From Telopea speciosissima (Eukaryota > Streptophyta > Magnoliopsida > Proteales > Proteaceae): a stretch of DNA of 64,000 nucleotides. The stretch is from NCBI RefSeq assembly GCF_018873765.1, contig NC_057926.1, positions 50,955,043 to 51,019,042 of the forward strand, read 5' to 3'. Every line of letters starts with the position of its first letter. Position 1 is the first letter of the stretch. A program made the position numbers and the translations under genes. Shown here one piece after another: positions 1 through 12,100 of the stretch. A model generated the notes under the pieces. That model was given only the letters and a program-made list of their open reading frames with translations, did no database searches and was not told where the DNA came from.

Positions 1-920
1 AATGATCCCCTTACACTATATAAAGTCTTATCTAATGAAATTATCCATCTACCCCTAATATGCTAATTACCTCTACCAAACTAACCCAATACAAATTACC
101 CATTTATCTGTGACCATAACACAATATGAAAGAAGTTTTCTTAATATGGAAGAATATTTTTTGTGCAACAACCTGCAAACAAAACCAAACAACCCCCCCC
201 CCCCCCCCAACCCAGCGAAGGGGGAGGGGGAATTTATTTATAGTTAAGCGTGCATCGCATATGGATGGAGTATGACACATCTCAAAAATTCATGAATAGG
301 TATGTAGTTTAATATAGTTAAGTCCTTGTATAATATAATGATGGGGAAGCTAATGATATGCACGTAATGTATTTATATGCTCAGACCAATGGATAATGAG
401 AGAAGTTTTTGAATCCCTAATTTATTTCTAGAGGTTATCTAGAAGAGGTCCGCGACTTCTTCCATTGTATCTTTTTAAACTCTGGGTCATAGTGGGTCAG
501 TTCCAAAATTGACACCGTTAGGGGAATTCCCATTAAATAGTAGGTTTGACTTGAAGGAGGCATTCATAGGGAATCTTACTCCTCTCAGGTTCCCTGTCCG
601 ATCAGGTTCGTAGGTTCCTCTCATATGAGGTTAGAAATGACGACCTCACCCCTGCCCAAACACACTTAATTAATCTCTAGAGGTTATCTAGAAGAGGTCG
701 GCGGCTTCGTTTATTTTATCTGTTTTAAGTTGAGGTTCTAAGTGGGCCGGTTCTGGTGTGGTTCCTGACTTTGGTCCAAAATTGATCTCCTCAAGGGAAT
801 TCCCTTTAAGTAGTAGATTTGACTTGAAGGAGGCTTTTAGAGGGTCAAAAAAGACGGACAAACACTATGGAAAGTAAATCAAGAAGGGAAATGGTTTCAG
901 GATGACCCAAATATAATTTT
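1..920. repeat. gene-free start of window with a diverged direct repeat
   Basis: No coding region is recognisable. A poly-C run lies near 197-208. Two diverged direct copies of a roughly 150-170 bp segment lie at about 427-575 and 675-845. Both contain AGGTTATCTAGAAGAGGTC, later GGGAATTCCC, and then a TTTGACTTGAAGGAGGC block. The spacing of about 250 bp suggests an old tandem duplication or remnants of one element. I do not recognise the family. Confidence 0.5.
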
Positions 921-1344
921 ATTGTGCTCAAATTCCTTGCAGTCCATGTCATTATCAATCCTTTTAGCACAAGTTTTAGTCCAATTCCATTTTTATATGA
1001 AAATATCGATCTCTAAAAATTGGTTGAAGATTCAAAGAGACAACATTGAAGCAACTTTGGCTTTAAGAATGGAAATAAAAAGGCTTAAAAACAAGAAATT
1101 TTACTTCCAAAAAAATATAGTATATTCAATGGGAAATGAAGAATAATAGGATAAATAGCAAGCAAAAACAATAGAATGAAAAATCTATCATAACATGATA
1201 AAGAGGGGAATATTAGCAATAAGAGGAACGCAATAAAGTTCAGAGAAATAATATAATATATTCTATCATATTTGCTTAATAAAACAAAAAGTCACAAAAA
1301 TACTTGGCCAAAAGAGCTGTAGACATGTTAAAGATAGAATGCTC

Positions 1345-1722
1345 AACCAACAGTGCAATATAACTATGAATTACAAGAAGCCATGGATACACTTCTTGAT
1401 AATGGGATCCAGACTCTGCTTGGTAAACGGGTCAATTATTTGGGGCGCTCCGTCATTGTTGTGGGTCTTTCGCTTTCATTAAATCGATGTAGATTGCCTC
1501 ACGAAATAGCAATAGAGCTTTTCCAAACATTTGTAATTCGTGATCTAATCAGAGAACATATTGCTTCCAACATAGGGTTTGCTAAAAGTAAAATTAGAGA
1601 AAAAGAACCAATTGCATGGAAAATACTTCAAGAAGTTATGCAAGGGCATCCTGTATTGCTTAACCATAGATGGTTCTCGTATGTGAACCTGAGTCGAACT
1701 CGAATGAACCATCAAGAAAATT
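1345..1722 (+). pseudogene. rpoC1: nuclear plastid DNA fragment: chloroplast rpoC1 (RNA polymerase beta' subunit), internally deleted
   Basis: The forward translation from about 1362 matches the plastid-encoded RNA polymerase beta' subunit as I remember it: an [10 protein letters not shown] block, then [37 protein letters not shown] and [13 protein letters not shown]. The roughly 28-29 residues that normally separate the DNGI and TLLGKR blocks are missing, so this copy carries an in-frame deletion of about 85 bp. Homology stops abruptly after HPVLLN, followed by unrelated sequence and a poly-T run at about 1766-1789. Many substitutions change amino acids (for example SGRSV to LGRSV), as expected of an unselected nuclear insertion. 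The frame nevertheless stays open for 130 codons (1353-1745). It is very unlikely to be expressed as a polymerase subunit, because it is a small internal piece of a large gene. Confidence 0.85.
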
Positions 1723-2030
1723 GTGTTTCTACAAAAAAACAATGACAAACAAAACTCTTCAATACTTTTTTTTTTTTTTTTTTTTTTTGATATCCAGCAA
1801 CTGGAGCACAAGAGAATTTTAGAACGAAAATGGCCAAAACAATAGGAAAAGAAGGAGACGGTCACTCAACGCTACCAGTAATATCCATTCACAGCTCCCA
1901 AGCGGACTCTGAACCAAACATTTATTCCGATGAGGAAGAATAACAATTGCAAAGAAAGTATGCTATCGAGTCTTTAAGGTGGAGTGGAACCGGCAAGAAT
2001 CCATTAACTCCAATAAGGAGGAGTAGCACA

Positions 2031-3054
2031 TCACTTCCATGTGTGGCCCTTGGGATTCTTTGACTTTCCACCACAAGCAATAACAATAGGAGATACAAGG
2101 CTTGGAACAAAACTTCTTACTTGAAACACTACTGGAATTGCTCCAGACAGTGGAACACGCATAACTTGCTTATTCTCGATCTAAACAATAAACAAAAAGA
2201 TGATCACCACTCTTTGCTGAATTACGTATGAAGGGATGAGAAGACCAAACCCATATCTTGTACAAGAGCATGTGATTGCTCAGCATACCCACGAGATTGA
2301 ATCCCTCATATACATTACTAGGCTATTCCACAGATTCCAAATGAATACGATCACATCGGTACAACTCGATACCCTTGGACTTGTTAATCTCTATGTACCA
2401 TATAAGAATGACAGGTGATCCATAAGAGAACTGATCAGGTTCACAATGATACAAGGCCAGGTAACCCCCCCTTGATAGGAATAAGGTACCATTCAAGACG
2501 CTGTGGCAACGGATCATCTACTATAGACGGCGGAGGGAAGTCTATAGTGCGAAACTTCTCATCTTGGAGATCGAACACAAGGATGATTGTCTCCCATGAA
2601 TCATGAGTATTGGTGGACTTCTTCTTCTTCTTGTTGATAATGCAATAGAGTGAGTGACCCATTCATGATGAATACCATCTGGTCCATACGTGAGTTACTT
2701 TGTAAACAGTAAGGGATCTCTATCTCTCTCCATGAACTTTCACCTAATGTAATAATCCGACACAAATTCCCTTGCTTTCCACATATATTTTTCTTCTTTA
2801 TTTCCTCTCTCCAACAAACGTAACTTATTTAGTCGTACGTTGTCTTCGTAAAGAATTATACGGGGTGCTCGATCCTTCGATCTTTTAAGCTGCAATTCAA
2901 GGAATAATGGGTCTTCTGCTATCAAACTGAACCAGTTTTTACAAACGCTCTTGAATTGCATAAGAGACTCTATGGGGAGCCTTGACAATATTTCGGAGAT
3001 AATCTCTGAAGGTAGATGATGATAATGCTTAACTTGTTGCTCTTCCATATCCAT
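2031..3054 (-). pseudogene. F-box (FBA-type) gene, decayed by frameshifts and a deletion
   Basis: The 5' part (3054-2740) encodes a clear F-box within the first 60 residues: LPSEIISEILSRLP, then SLMQFKSVCKNWFSLI. The frame then stops just after SDYYIR. Downstream, pieces of an F-box-associated domain continue in other frames: SSWREIEIP with DQMVFIMNG, then LYCIINKKKKK with a LVFDLQDEKFRTIDFP block, then LNGTLFLSRGGYLALYHC. A plausible C-terminus ending in GGKSKNPKGHTWK stops at 2031-2033. One frame change coincides with a duplicated ACTC near 2645-2655, and another lies near 2490-2500. The segment expected between the F-box and SSWREI is much shorter than in intact relatives. F-box/FBA proteins are substrate receptors of SCF ubiquitin ligases; this copy should make at most a truncated F-box peptide. 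It belongs to a different subfamily from the F-box copies at 20 and 25 kb. Confidence 0.75.
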
Positions 3055-4705
3055 TTGGGTAGGTGGTTCCTTAGAAAATAAAGTAAATCAATATATAAAC
3101 TAAACATATGCACAAACACTAATAACAATCAAATATATATATAAAATGGAAGAAAAGCAAACAACAGGGAATCTGCCGATTGGATCTGATAAGAGAGTGA
3201 CTATCTCCATGAAAGAAGAATTAGGGTTTAAGACTATACCGAAAATTCCTATTTTACCCTCTTCGATACTTCTTATTGTGCACTGCGTCGTAAGACCAAC
3301 AACTATAGCCGCCAGGAGAAAAACTAGAATGGAGGATAATAGATAGAATAATATCCAATAGGGTTGGAAGAAGCATATATAACTGAAAGAAAGGAACACA
3401 CCTTCACTTTGTCTTTCAATTTCTGTAACTTTGATAGCTAAAAAGCGTTCTTCGAGGAGTCAGACTGAGATTGAATCGGAATCGATGACTGTCGAAATCA
3501 AACACCTACGAATAGAACAAGAGGAGCGGCTCCTTTGAGATAAGATTATAAAGATATATTATTAGGTCTTTTAATGAAGAAGAAATGAGAGAGATGAAAA
3601 GAGAAGAAAGAACTTGGAATATATATATGGTTTCCTAAAAAGAGGAAGGGTGTGATAAAGAGGGTAGATCATTTACCGCAAAGAATAAGGGAAAGAGACA
3701 AGGATAGAAATTGAAAATAAGTAAAACATGGAGAGCTGAGTTAGAGAGAGAGATATGGAACCAATAAGAAAGAAGTTGCAATATATATGGTTTCCTAATA
3801 AGAGGGCCGGAGATATGACAACTAATTTCTAAGAACAAATCTTCATCCATTTTAAAGTTCACAAAAACATGGTACCGCTTAAATGTCATGCAGCTCGATC
3901 AGCTAGTTAAGGTTTTGAACTTAGAACATGGGCTTCTGAAAGATGTTTTCTGCTGTTATGGTTTCTCGATCTATCTCCACTGCCGAGAGAATTAACAGAT
4001 CAGATCAGGAAATGGAGAGGATTAAAATCCAATTGAATTCGGGGTCGTCTCCGTTCGTTGGAAGGATCGAACAGGTTATTTATGTATTAATCAGAAACCA
4101 AATTCTCACTAAAGGTATTTTGGTAAGTACATTCCTTAAAAACAAACCTCTAACATCCCAGAATAATGGACTGGATTTAAATGTTACAAAGTTTGGAACG
4201 TAGAGATGCATTTGAAAATAGTGAAAATTCACAGGTGCATTTATACTTAAAAGGCAGTTTGAGGGAGGTATTTGAAAAAAAAAAAAACCCTTGACACCCT
4301 CAGGGTATCAAATAATTTCTAACTGGATAAGACATCGCTGTTTGACAGTGTAGTCCTTGCACCAACGTGGGTCAATGAGTGTGTGCGTAAGGGCATCAAT
4401 ACGAATGAGATTTTTTATTTTAGGAAGATCATAATGGTAATTTTACTTGCTCATGTATCTAGGTATAGGAACAACGCAATCAATTAGGGTTCTTTTTCCC
4501 TTTATAATTTTACATTTTTTGCTCTCTTAAAATAATATATATTTTTTTCGAAGGAGGGAAAAACCTTTTTGTTTAATATATGACAACGACAGTGCTTTTG
4601 CTTATCAGCCCTTTGATCTTTGTAATTCGAATGTCACGAGTGATAGTGTATGGGTTTATGCTCATACCACTACGCATATTGATTTAAGACGTCTATGGAC
4701 TACGG
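3055..4705. other. intergenic, no gene recognised
   Basis: AT-rich sequence with GA-rich stretches around 3560-3760. A short open frame at 3943-4203 has no recognisable similarity. No RNA gene or complete transposon was identified. Confidence 0.5.
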
Positions 4706-4708
4706 ATA

Positions 4709-4998
4709 ATAGGGTATCAATGGGCCGGGCTTGGCCTTAACCCCCAAGCCCAACTTTGGCAGTCTTAACCTAAATCAAAGCCCAGCGCGACCCTCTCAAG
4801 GCCAAGCATATCCTCAACCCAGTTCGATCCTAGAAGGGTTTTTCCAAGCCTGGTGCAGCCCTGATTGGCCCTGAATAGTGAACAGCCCATACAAGTCCAG
4901 TGAGCCTAGTTAACAAAACCCATTGTATTCACACAGCCCCAACCCACTTAATAAAGCCCATTATACATATATATTAATATAGGGAGAAGTTTTCATAC

Positions 4999-5070
<72 letters not shown>

Positions 5071-5345
5071 TTACCCTTAGTTCCAAGAACCGTTCACCCT
5101 AAAACAGTAGGTAAATTGCAGTACAAGGCCTACTGGTATCAGACCTGGTTTTAAAAATCGTCTACTGTTACTGGACTTGCATATTTATTTCATTTACTTC
5201 ATATATATATTATATTATATAATAAAGGGTTGGGCTGGCCTTGCCATGGCCAGCAAAGTGCTAAACCCAGCCCGGCCTAGCTCTATCCGAGTTCAGGGTG
5301 GGTTAGGGTCGGGTCGGGATGACTGGGTTTTTTTGACACCCCTAA
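4709..5345. mobile_element. probable hAT-type non-autonomous element with a dinucleotide tract inside
   Basis: The left end reads TAGGGTATCAATGGGCC and the right end, in reverse complement, TTAGGGGTGTCAAAAA, a terminal pattern typical of plant hAT MITEs. Internal sequence is full of GGGC/GCCC-type words. The element is interrupted by a (TA)n tract at about 5003-5068 and by unrelated sequence up to about 5180, so something may be nested in it. I could not find a convincing 8-bp target duplication. Confidence 0.5.
5003..5068. repeat. (TA)n microsatellite
   Basis: Uninterrupted alternating TA of more than 30 units, clearly visible in the sequence. Confidence 0.97.
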
Positions 5346-5384
5346 ATTATATAATCAATGGAGACTGGACTAGGCTGTCAGGCA

Positions 5385-6065
5385 GGGTTTTAAAACCAGG
5401 AATTAGTGACGAAATTGATCCCTAACGATTCCATTGAGATCGGATCGGAATCAACCAGAATCGGTCTGATTAAACCTAGAATCGGTTTGGATGGCAGAAA
5501 TCATAGAAATCTAGGTGTGAATATGCCGATTCAGAACGAAAGAAATGAGAATCGATCCTGGCTGATTCCCTATCCGATTCAACGATTTTTGAAATCCTAC
5601 TATTAGGTCATTTTGAATTATTTTATGTTTCTTCCAGTCCAGTGATGCTTTTAGTCGATGAAGTGTACACAAAACCAGACCAATGTTAACCGTATGGACC
5701 GAAACTGGGACCTTGGCCAAATCGATTTGAATCGGCTGATCAGATTCCAATTTAAGCACAAACGATTGGTATCACTGGAAATCAGGATCGGTGTCAATCG
5801 ATTCCAATAATATGAATCGACCAATTCACCGATCCGATTCCTAATTTTTTAGTTGGAAGGCAAACCGGTGTTTCAGAATTAGGGAGGGCATCTACATTGT
5901 TTCAGGACCGGTCTAGCACTCCAGCTCAAAGTTTGAACTTTAAAGTCCAATTCTAACAAGGATTTAAAAATCGGATCATGTTGGCCGGGCTGATTCTGAT
6001 TTATAGCCAATTGAGATCCGATCAATCTCAATTGAATCGGTTTTTTAAAACCCGCACGATCGATT
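5385..6065. repeat. GATCGG-rich dispersed repeat, possible foldback element
   Basis: The region is dense in GATCGG, CGATTC and AATCGG words on both strands. Its ends resemble each other in inverted orientation: GCAGGGTTTTAAAACC near 5391, and GGTTTTTTAAAACCCGC near 6040-6056. Similar GATCGG/GATACC-rich tracts occur near 45540-45600, 54000-54300, 54629-54908 and 60581-61110. It lies immediately upstream of the VPS26C gene. Confidence 0.45.
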
Positions 6066-6190
6066 AAAATCACCTACCTTCTTGAAATCTGTTTTTTCTG
6101 GCAAAATTTCGTGTCTCAGGGCACTTCTTTCTCTACTGTAGTTCCCGCTCCCGAATCTGGACTCTCTTGCTCTGCTCTGGCGTCGTCGTC

Positions 6191-9100
6191 ATGTCGATTG
6201 AGCTTAAACTATCTCGATCAAACCGTATCTATCGCCCCTCTGTAGGTGTTATCTTTGTTTGAGTGAACATCGTTTAGCCCCCTCTCTCTCTCTTGTTCAT
6301 AACCTTTTGACTATATTTTTCTGCATAATTTTCAAATCAGGAACCTCTTGAAGGAAAAATCATCACAAAATTTCCTTCTTCGATGTATCACCAAGGAATT
6401 CGCCTCACTGCCACTGGAACCGTTAACATGCAGGTACAATTTCATCATATCCGTTAGATTCTTCATTTTCTTGAAATTTCCAAAGACTGGATCTTTGTTT
6501 TCTTATTTTTGTGTTTCTGCTTTTACTGTTGTTGTTGCTGAAGGTCCGTGGTGGAACGGCTGGGGTAATCGAGTCATTCTATGGCGTTGTAAAGCCCATC
6601 TCCATAATGTAAGTATCCGTTTAGTTGCTGTTCAGAGTTCCATTTGAATGAAATTGGATTTCTTCTCTTAAGAATCCACCTTAACGAGTAAGACTGCCAA
6701 TAGGAATTTTAACATTTTCATTTTATTTTGTTACTTCTCCATTTTTTGCATTACTACTGATATTTGTACAACAATTGTATTCGACGAAAATAAAGTGAAA
6801 GGTCTAAAGAAGGTTGTTATAATGATGCAGCAAGAGATAACCACATTAATTAATATTGTTTGGCATTGCATTAGTGAAAGAAATCAGTACTTTGATAAAG
6901 AGATCTAACAATGCAGCATCTTTTATTGGGCTGGAATAAATCACAGTTGGGAGATCCTGTTATGTGCTTGGTGGGATCAAACCTTGGGGACATGCACTAG
7001 ATTGGGCCAGCCTTGTATGGGTTGGTTAAAGGCCCTGACTTTACACGTTCCATCAGCTCCTCTAGAGCTTTTGGTATATTGTTCAGGTAGGTAATAGATC
7101 AGAAGGATATAAAGGGTGTGCCCAGTGCACGAGGCTCCCGCCACTGTGGGGAGGGTCAAAATGTATATATGCAGCCTTACCCCAACTTCATAGAACGGCT
7201 GTTTCTCGACTCGAAACCATGACTACTAGGTCACAATGGAGCAACCTTACCATTGTGCTAAGATCAGAAGCAAATGTGAAATAAGTGCTCTTGTGTTTTC
7301 ATTCACACTCACAACCACCACCATGTAACTGATCCTAGTCATTCAACTAAAAGTGAAAACACAGCATAAAGACTAAGAGAATAAACCAACACTAACTTAT
7401 CCACATTGATTTAGAAAACTTGTATCTTATCTCTAGATGCTCCAATGCTCTACTTTCTTTCACATTAATAAATTAATACAACAGTTTTATCTGAAGAAAA
7501 GAGGGAGGGCCAAGGCACAACGGTAAGGTTGTTATATTGTTTTGAGTCGGGAAACAGCCTCTCTGCGAAGCGGGGGTTAAGGCTGTGTACATTATGACCC
7601 TCCCTAGACCCCGTTGTGGCGGGAGCCTTTTGCACTGGATACTCTTTTTTTTTTTTTTTTTTTTACCTGTCAGAAGAAAACAACAAAAGTTGGTACCAAA
7701 ATAAAAACTCTCCTTAAGGTGATTGAAGCACTTAACAGTCCAAGTAGTTAATTACTTGTATTGCCTGTTTATATTTTTCAATGATTTCCATTCATTGGCG
7801 TTGAATAATGGGGTTTTATGGAAGCCACTCCTTAAGTCCATTCACTTTAATATGTCCCAACTTTTATCTACTGGTGGAATTAATGACCATTGAAATTTTC
7901 CCATAAATTGGAACATAGAAATGTAGTTAAACTGGTGAGGGCTCTTATAGTTGCAGGAGGGTTGTAATCTCTTTCAATTTATGATAACACTAGAGGTCTG
8001 AGACTTTCACCATCAAAGGTGGTGAAATTAGAAAATCAGGAGGGTTAAAATTGAACCTACTTGGAGCCAACCGCTAACAAAATAGGTGGCAGTTACTATT
8101 TCATTTCTTTTTAGTTATTACCCGGCAATGCCTTCAAAATTGAAGTTTTTTCATGCCATTTTTTCCCCTGCAATTAGATTTTAGATTCCTGAACAGTGCT
8201 GGCCAATATTGCCCAAAGTTACTTTGAAATAATGAAAACCAAAATCTTAATTTATTAACAAATAAATTAGCATAGTCTCTTGAAGGCAGCTTGATGAAGC
8301 CGGCAGGAAGAAAAGGGAGGAAATTCCTAAATTGACGTCTGATTTAACCCTCTTTCCAGAGTTTCTAGAAGGATTCCAACAGTATCAGCTAAGGTCATTG
8401 GTCTCTATTTCTGTTATAAGGTTCTAGAGTCTGATTGCAACTTCTTGTAGCTGTTAGACTGAGCAGCAATTCTGTTTTTCAGTTTCTAATTGTTTCTAAG
8501 GTAGTTTCTACTTTAGTTCCCTGAGCTAGTTTTTAGAAAGTTGTATAATTGGGACTCAAACAACTGAGCTGATTCCTGTACTCTAAAGAGTATTTGTTAA
8601 GAATCAACAACTCAGCGGAGCAGCGATTTGCAAAAGAAAAATGAAAGAGAATTACACGCACACCGAACACAAAGATTTACGTGGTTCACCCAAGATGGGC
8701 TACGTCCACGGCCGAGCGATAAACCAGAACTTCCACTATTCTGACGAAGAAATTACACAACCCTCACACCACCACCTTATGAGGTAACCCCTATATAGGA
8801 ACGCCGTTTTTGGGAAAGAATCAACTATACTTCCTGGATAAAACTGAGATTAGGCTTCACCAATAACAATAATCAACTCCTCTATGGTAACTCACTGTTT
8901 TGATTAATAAAATATGTTGTTGCTTTGCTTCTGTGTGGATTCCAGTATCTATAAAGGAGTCGATTCTTGATGCTGCTAGCCAATCCTAATCCTAAGTTAG
9001 GAATCAACAAATTGATTGGCAGCAACACAGGCTGGTTTAGGCTATTATCCTGATAAACCAGGGTAACACATGGCTGACATGGGAAAGAATGAACTCATGG

Positions 9101-12100
9101 AATGAGCAATTTTCATTCAATAGGATCTTCAAGAAGTCCATTTTCTGCTCGAAGGGGCTGAACTGCCATGGTAGGCCTAGTAGAAACAACAAGTTCTTCA
9201 TCTTGTTTGACCTCTTTCAACTCTTTTTGTGGCTGCACTGTTGGTGTAGCTCCGAACGCTTTAACGAACTATTATTTTGCAACCCTTTAAAGACAATATT
9301 TTAATGTAGATGAGAGGGTTTTAACATACATAAATTTGCTCCAGGATCAAAAACACCTTGTTGAGCTTCAATCCATGAAAGCAAACATGCAACATTGTGC
9401 CACATCGAAATAAAAATAAATAGAGAACTTAACTAGAATATCATAATCAGAATTGATGATGATTTCACCAGTTGTAAACAACATATCTACCACCTATCGA
9501 GAAACTAGACTTTTACTAAGCCCTTTAACTATAAATAGAAAGAAGTCTTTCCATTGGGCAAACAAACTCTAGTTTAGAAAACAAATGGCATCCACGGCCA
9601 GGTTAGGTTCTAATAGCAGAATTAATGCAGATGCAGTACTCAGTAGTAGCATTGGATTGGCTGAATCGACATGATAGGCTTTGGAAGCCAAACCCCAAGA
9701 ATTCCAGGCTTTCCAGCCCATCAACCAAGTTCAAGGCTTCTCGGTGTTAATTTGCAAGTATTCTTTCTAGTTGGGGGGCTTTCTTGTAATTAGGTGTGGT
9801 TTTTATGTAATTCCTTATTATCCGTAGAAATGGTTGTGCGTGATTGAACTTTGTCTTCTTATTCTTGTCATACCATTTTCCTACTTCTAATTATCTAATT
9901 TGTGCATGCCACCATGAAAACAGGAATAGAAGTGTTGAAGTTAAAGCTTCTGGGAAGCTAGGTTCAGGTACAAACGAGGTAGTATGTTGAAGAAAAATAT
10001 TGGTAAATTTAAATTGCTTTTAGTTTCAAATCAGTAATTGGATGATTATTTGTTGTACATATTTCGGGATGTTATAATGTCAATTAAGGCCAGATATATT
10101 CCATATTGAAACTAAAATAAGTCTTTACTTCAAGTTTTCATGATGCTAGAGAGACGTCTAATGTATCATATCTTCAACTTCTCTGGTGTTCTAATTTCCT
10201 TTTTCTCGTTTTGGAATAATTTCTATTGATGGTATACTTTGGTATGTAGTCCATTGATTGGTTTTGAAGTTACTGAATGTTCTCTTATCTTGGCAGATTA
10301 CCTTTGTAATTTGGGTCTGATATTTAATTTTGCTTTCGTTTTTATCTTCCAATCTAGCTTAGATTTAAATAATTTTGTCTGTGATGTTATATTTTTTCTT
10401 CATCAATCTAGTTAGAAATTTAAAATTTTCATTGCAGATTAATTTTGCTTTCGTTCCTATCTTCCAACCTAGCTTAGATTTAAATAATTTTGACTGTGAT
10501 GTTATATTTTTTCTTCATCAATCTAGTTAGAAATTTAAAATTTTCATTGCAGATACCATTTTCCATGACCTTGAGACAACAAGGACAAGATAATTCTGAA
10601 CCATTTTACGAGACATTCCATGGAGCAAATATCAGCATCCAGGTGTTACACTTTCTTCTTTAAAAATTGTATTTCACTACCAGGTTACTTTTATCTTTGG
10701 ATCATCATAGAATATTTGTTCTGCATGGTATCTTCTCTTCTAATTAAATGTGTTTCTTCTTTTGTTTTCCAAATAATTAATATGTTATCAACGCTGGATG
10801 ACTACTACTTCCTACAAAAGTATCTGATAACTGTAGATATAAACAGAGGTTACCTGCATAAATCTTTATCTGCCACAATGGAATTCATAATTGAAAGTGA
10901 AAAGGGTAAGTACATATTTTTCTGTGCATTGTCCTTGTGCATAACTAGATAAAATATTCGTCAAATGACTTCCAAAGCCACACCCCTTTCTTTTTCCAGG
11001 AAATCATCTTGAGGCACCTGTTTCTCCCGAAATGGTTATCTTTTATATTACTCAAGACACACAAAAACATCCATTACTTCCTGAACTGCGATCAGGTCTG
11101 TCCCTTGATCTCTTATCATGTATGGTAATATTTTCTCTTATTGGTTTCTTAAGAAATTAGAGGAAATGTGCACTTTCCTTCATCTCTAATTGGGGTAAGT
11201 AGCCACCAGACAGGCAAATTCCAAAGTAAAATTTGTTATCCCTCAGATCATTTTAAAGAGTAAGGAAAATGAATCTGCAGATGAGTGTACGGATCTGGCA
11301 TTTCTCATTGATGTGGGAGCAGAAGCATGCGAATCCAACCCTAGAAAGAGTATTGACCAGCCCTCTATTAATATATTCGGGCCTGGATATGGCCTTCATT
11401 CTTGATCCAATGTTGACCCAAATATGGTCCTCCTATGGTATGATTATTGAGCCTTTGTAGGTCCATAGATGCACAGCTCATGGCTTTCCTTACTGGTATA
11501 GTTGTTATTGGGTCACAAATTTAATCCCAATAAGAAATCAATTTGACTTGAACAGGATTTTTCAAGAGTTAAATTTAAATTTTTTTAAAGTTTAATTTTC
11601 TCCTTGAAATTATGTATATGATCTCCTTCCTTATCCCACATTAAACTGTTTGTGAGTTGGGACATGTTTAGGTCATTGCTAGGGTCAGTGTATCAGTTTC
11701 GGCTGACCCAAAACCCATTCTTAACTTCCTCCCTAGTGTTATCCGTTCGAAGTCCATTTTTGCTATATACGTTTCTTGTTGTAACATGAAGAGACCAATG
11801 GATAGGTGGATTTCGGATCTCTGGGAAAATCTCAACTCAATGTTCTTTGTTGGGTGCTATTAACGGTGAGCTGACAGTAGAAGCATCTGCAGTTCCTATA
11901 CGCTCAATTGACATTCATATACTCCGAGTGGAGTCCGTCCTTGTTGGAGAGAAGATTGTTATTGAGACCTCTATTATTCAGACTACACAGGCATGGAACA
12001 TAACATCTCAAGAATATTCTGTTTTAATTGAATTTAGTGTCACAAGTTTGTTTCTTCCTTGGCAGATTGCAGATGGAGATGTTTGCCGTAACATGACTCT

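Noticed and set aside
922-1146. Lysine-rich 74-codon frame before the rpoC1 fragment
   Set aside because: I first considered more plastid DNA, but the translation matches no plastid gene I know and the base composition fits ordinary AT-rich background.
11269-11460. 63-codon frame in VPS26C intron 7
   Set aside because: It lies between two well-supported exons, has no family similarity, and including it would break the phase.
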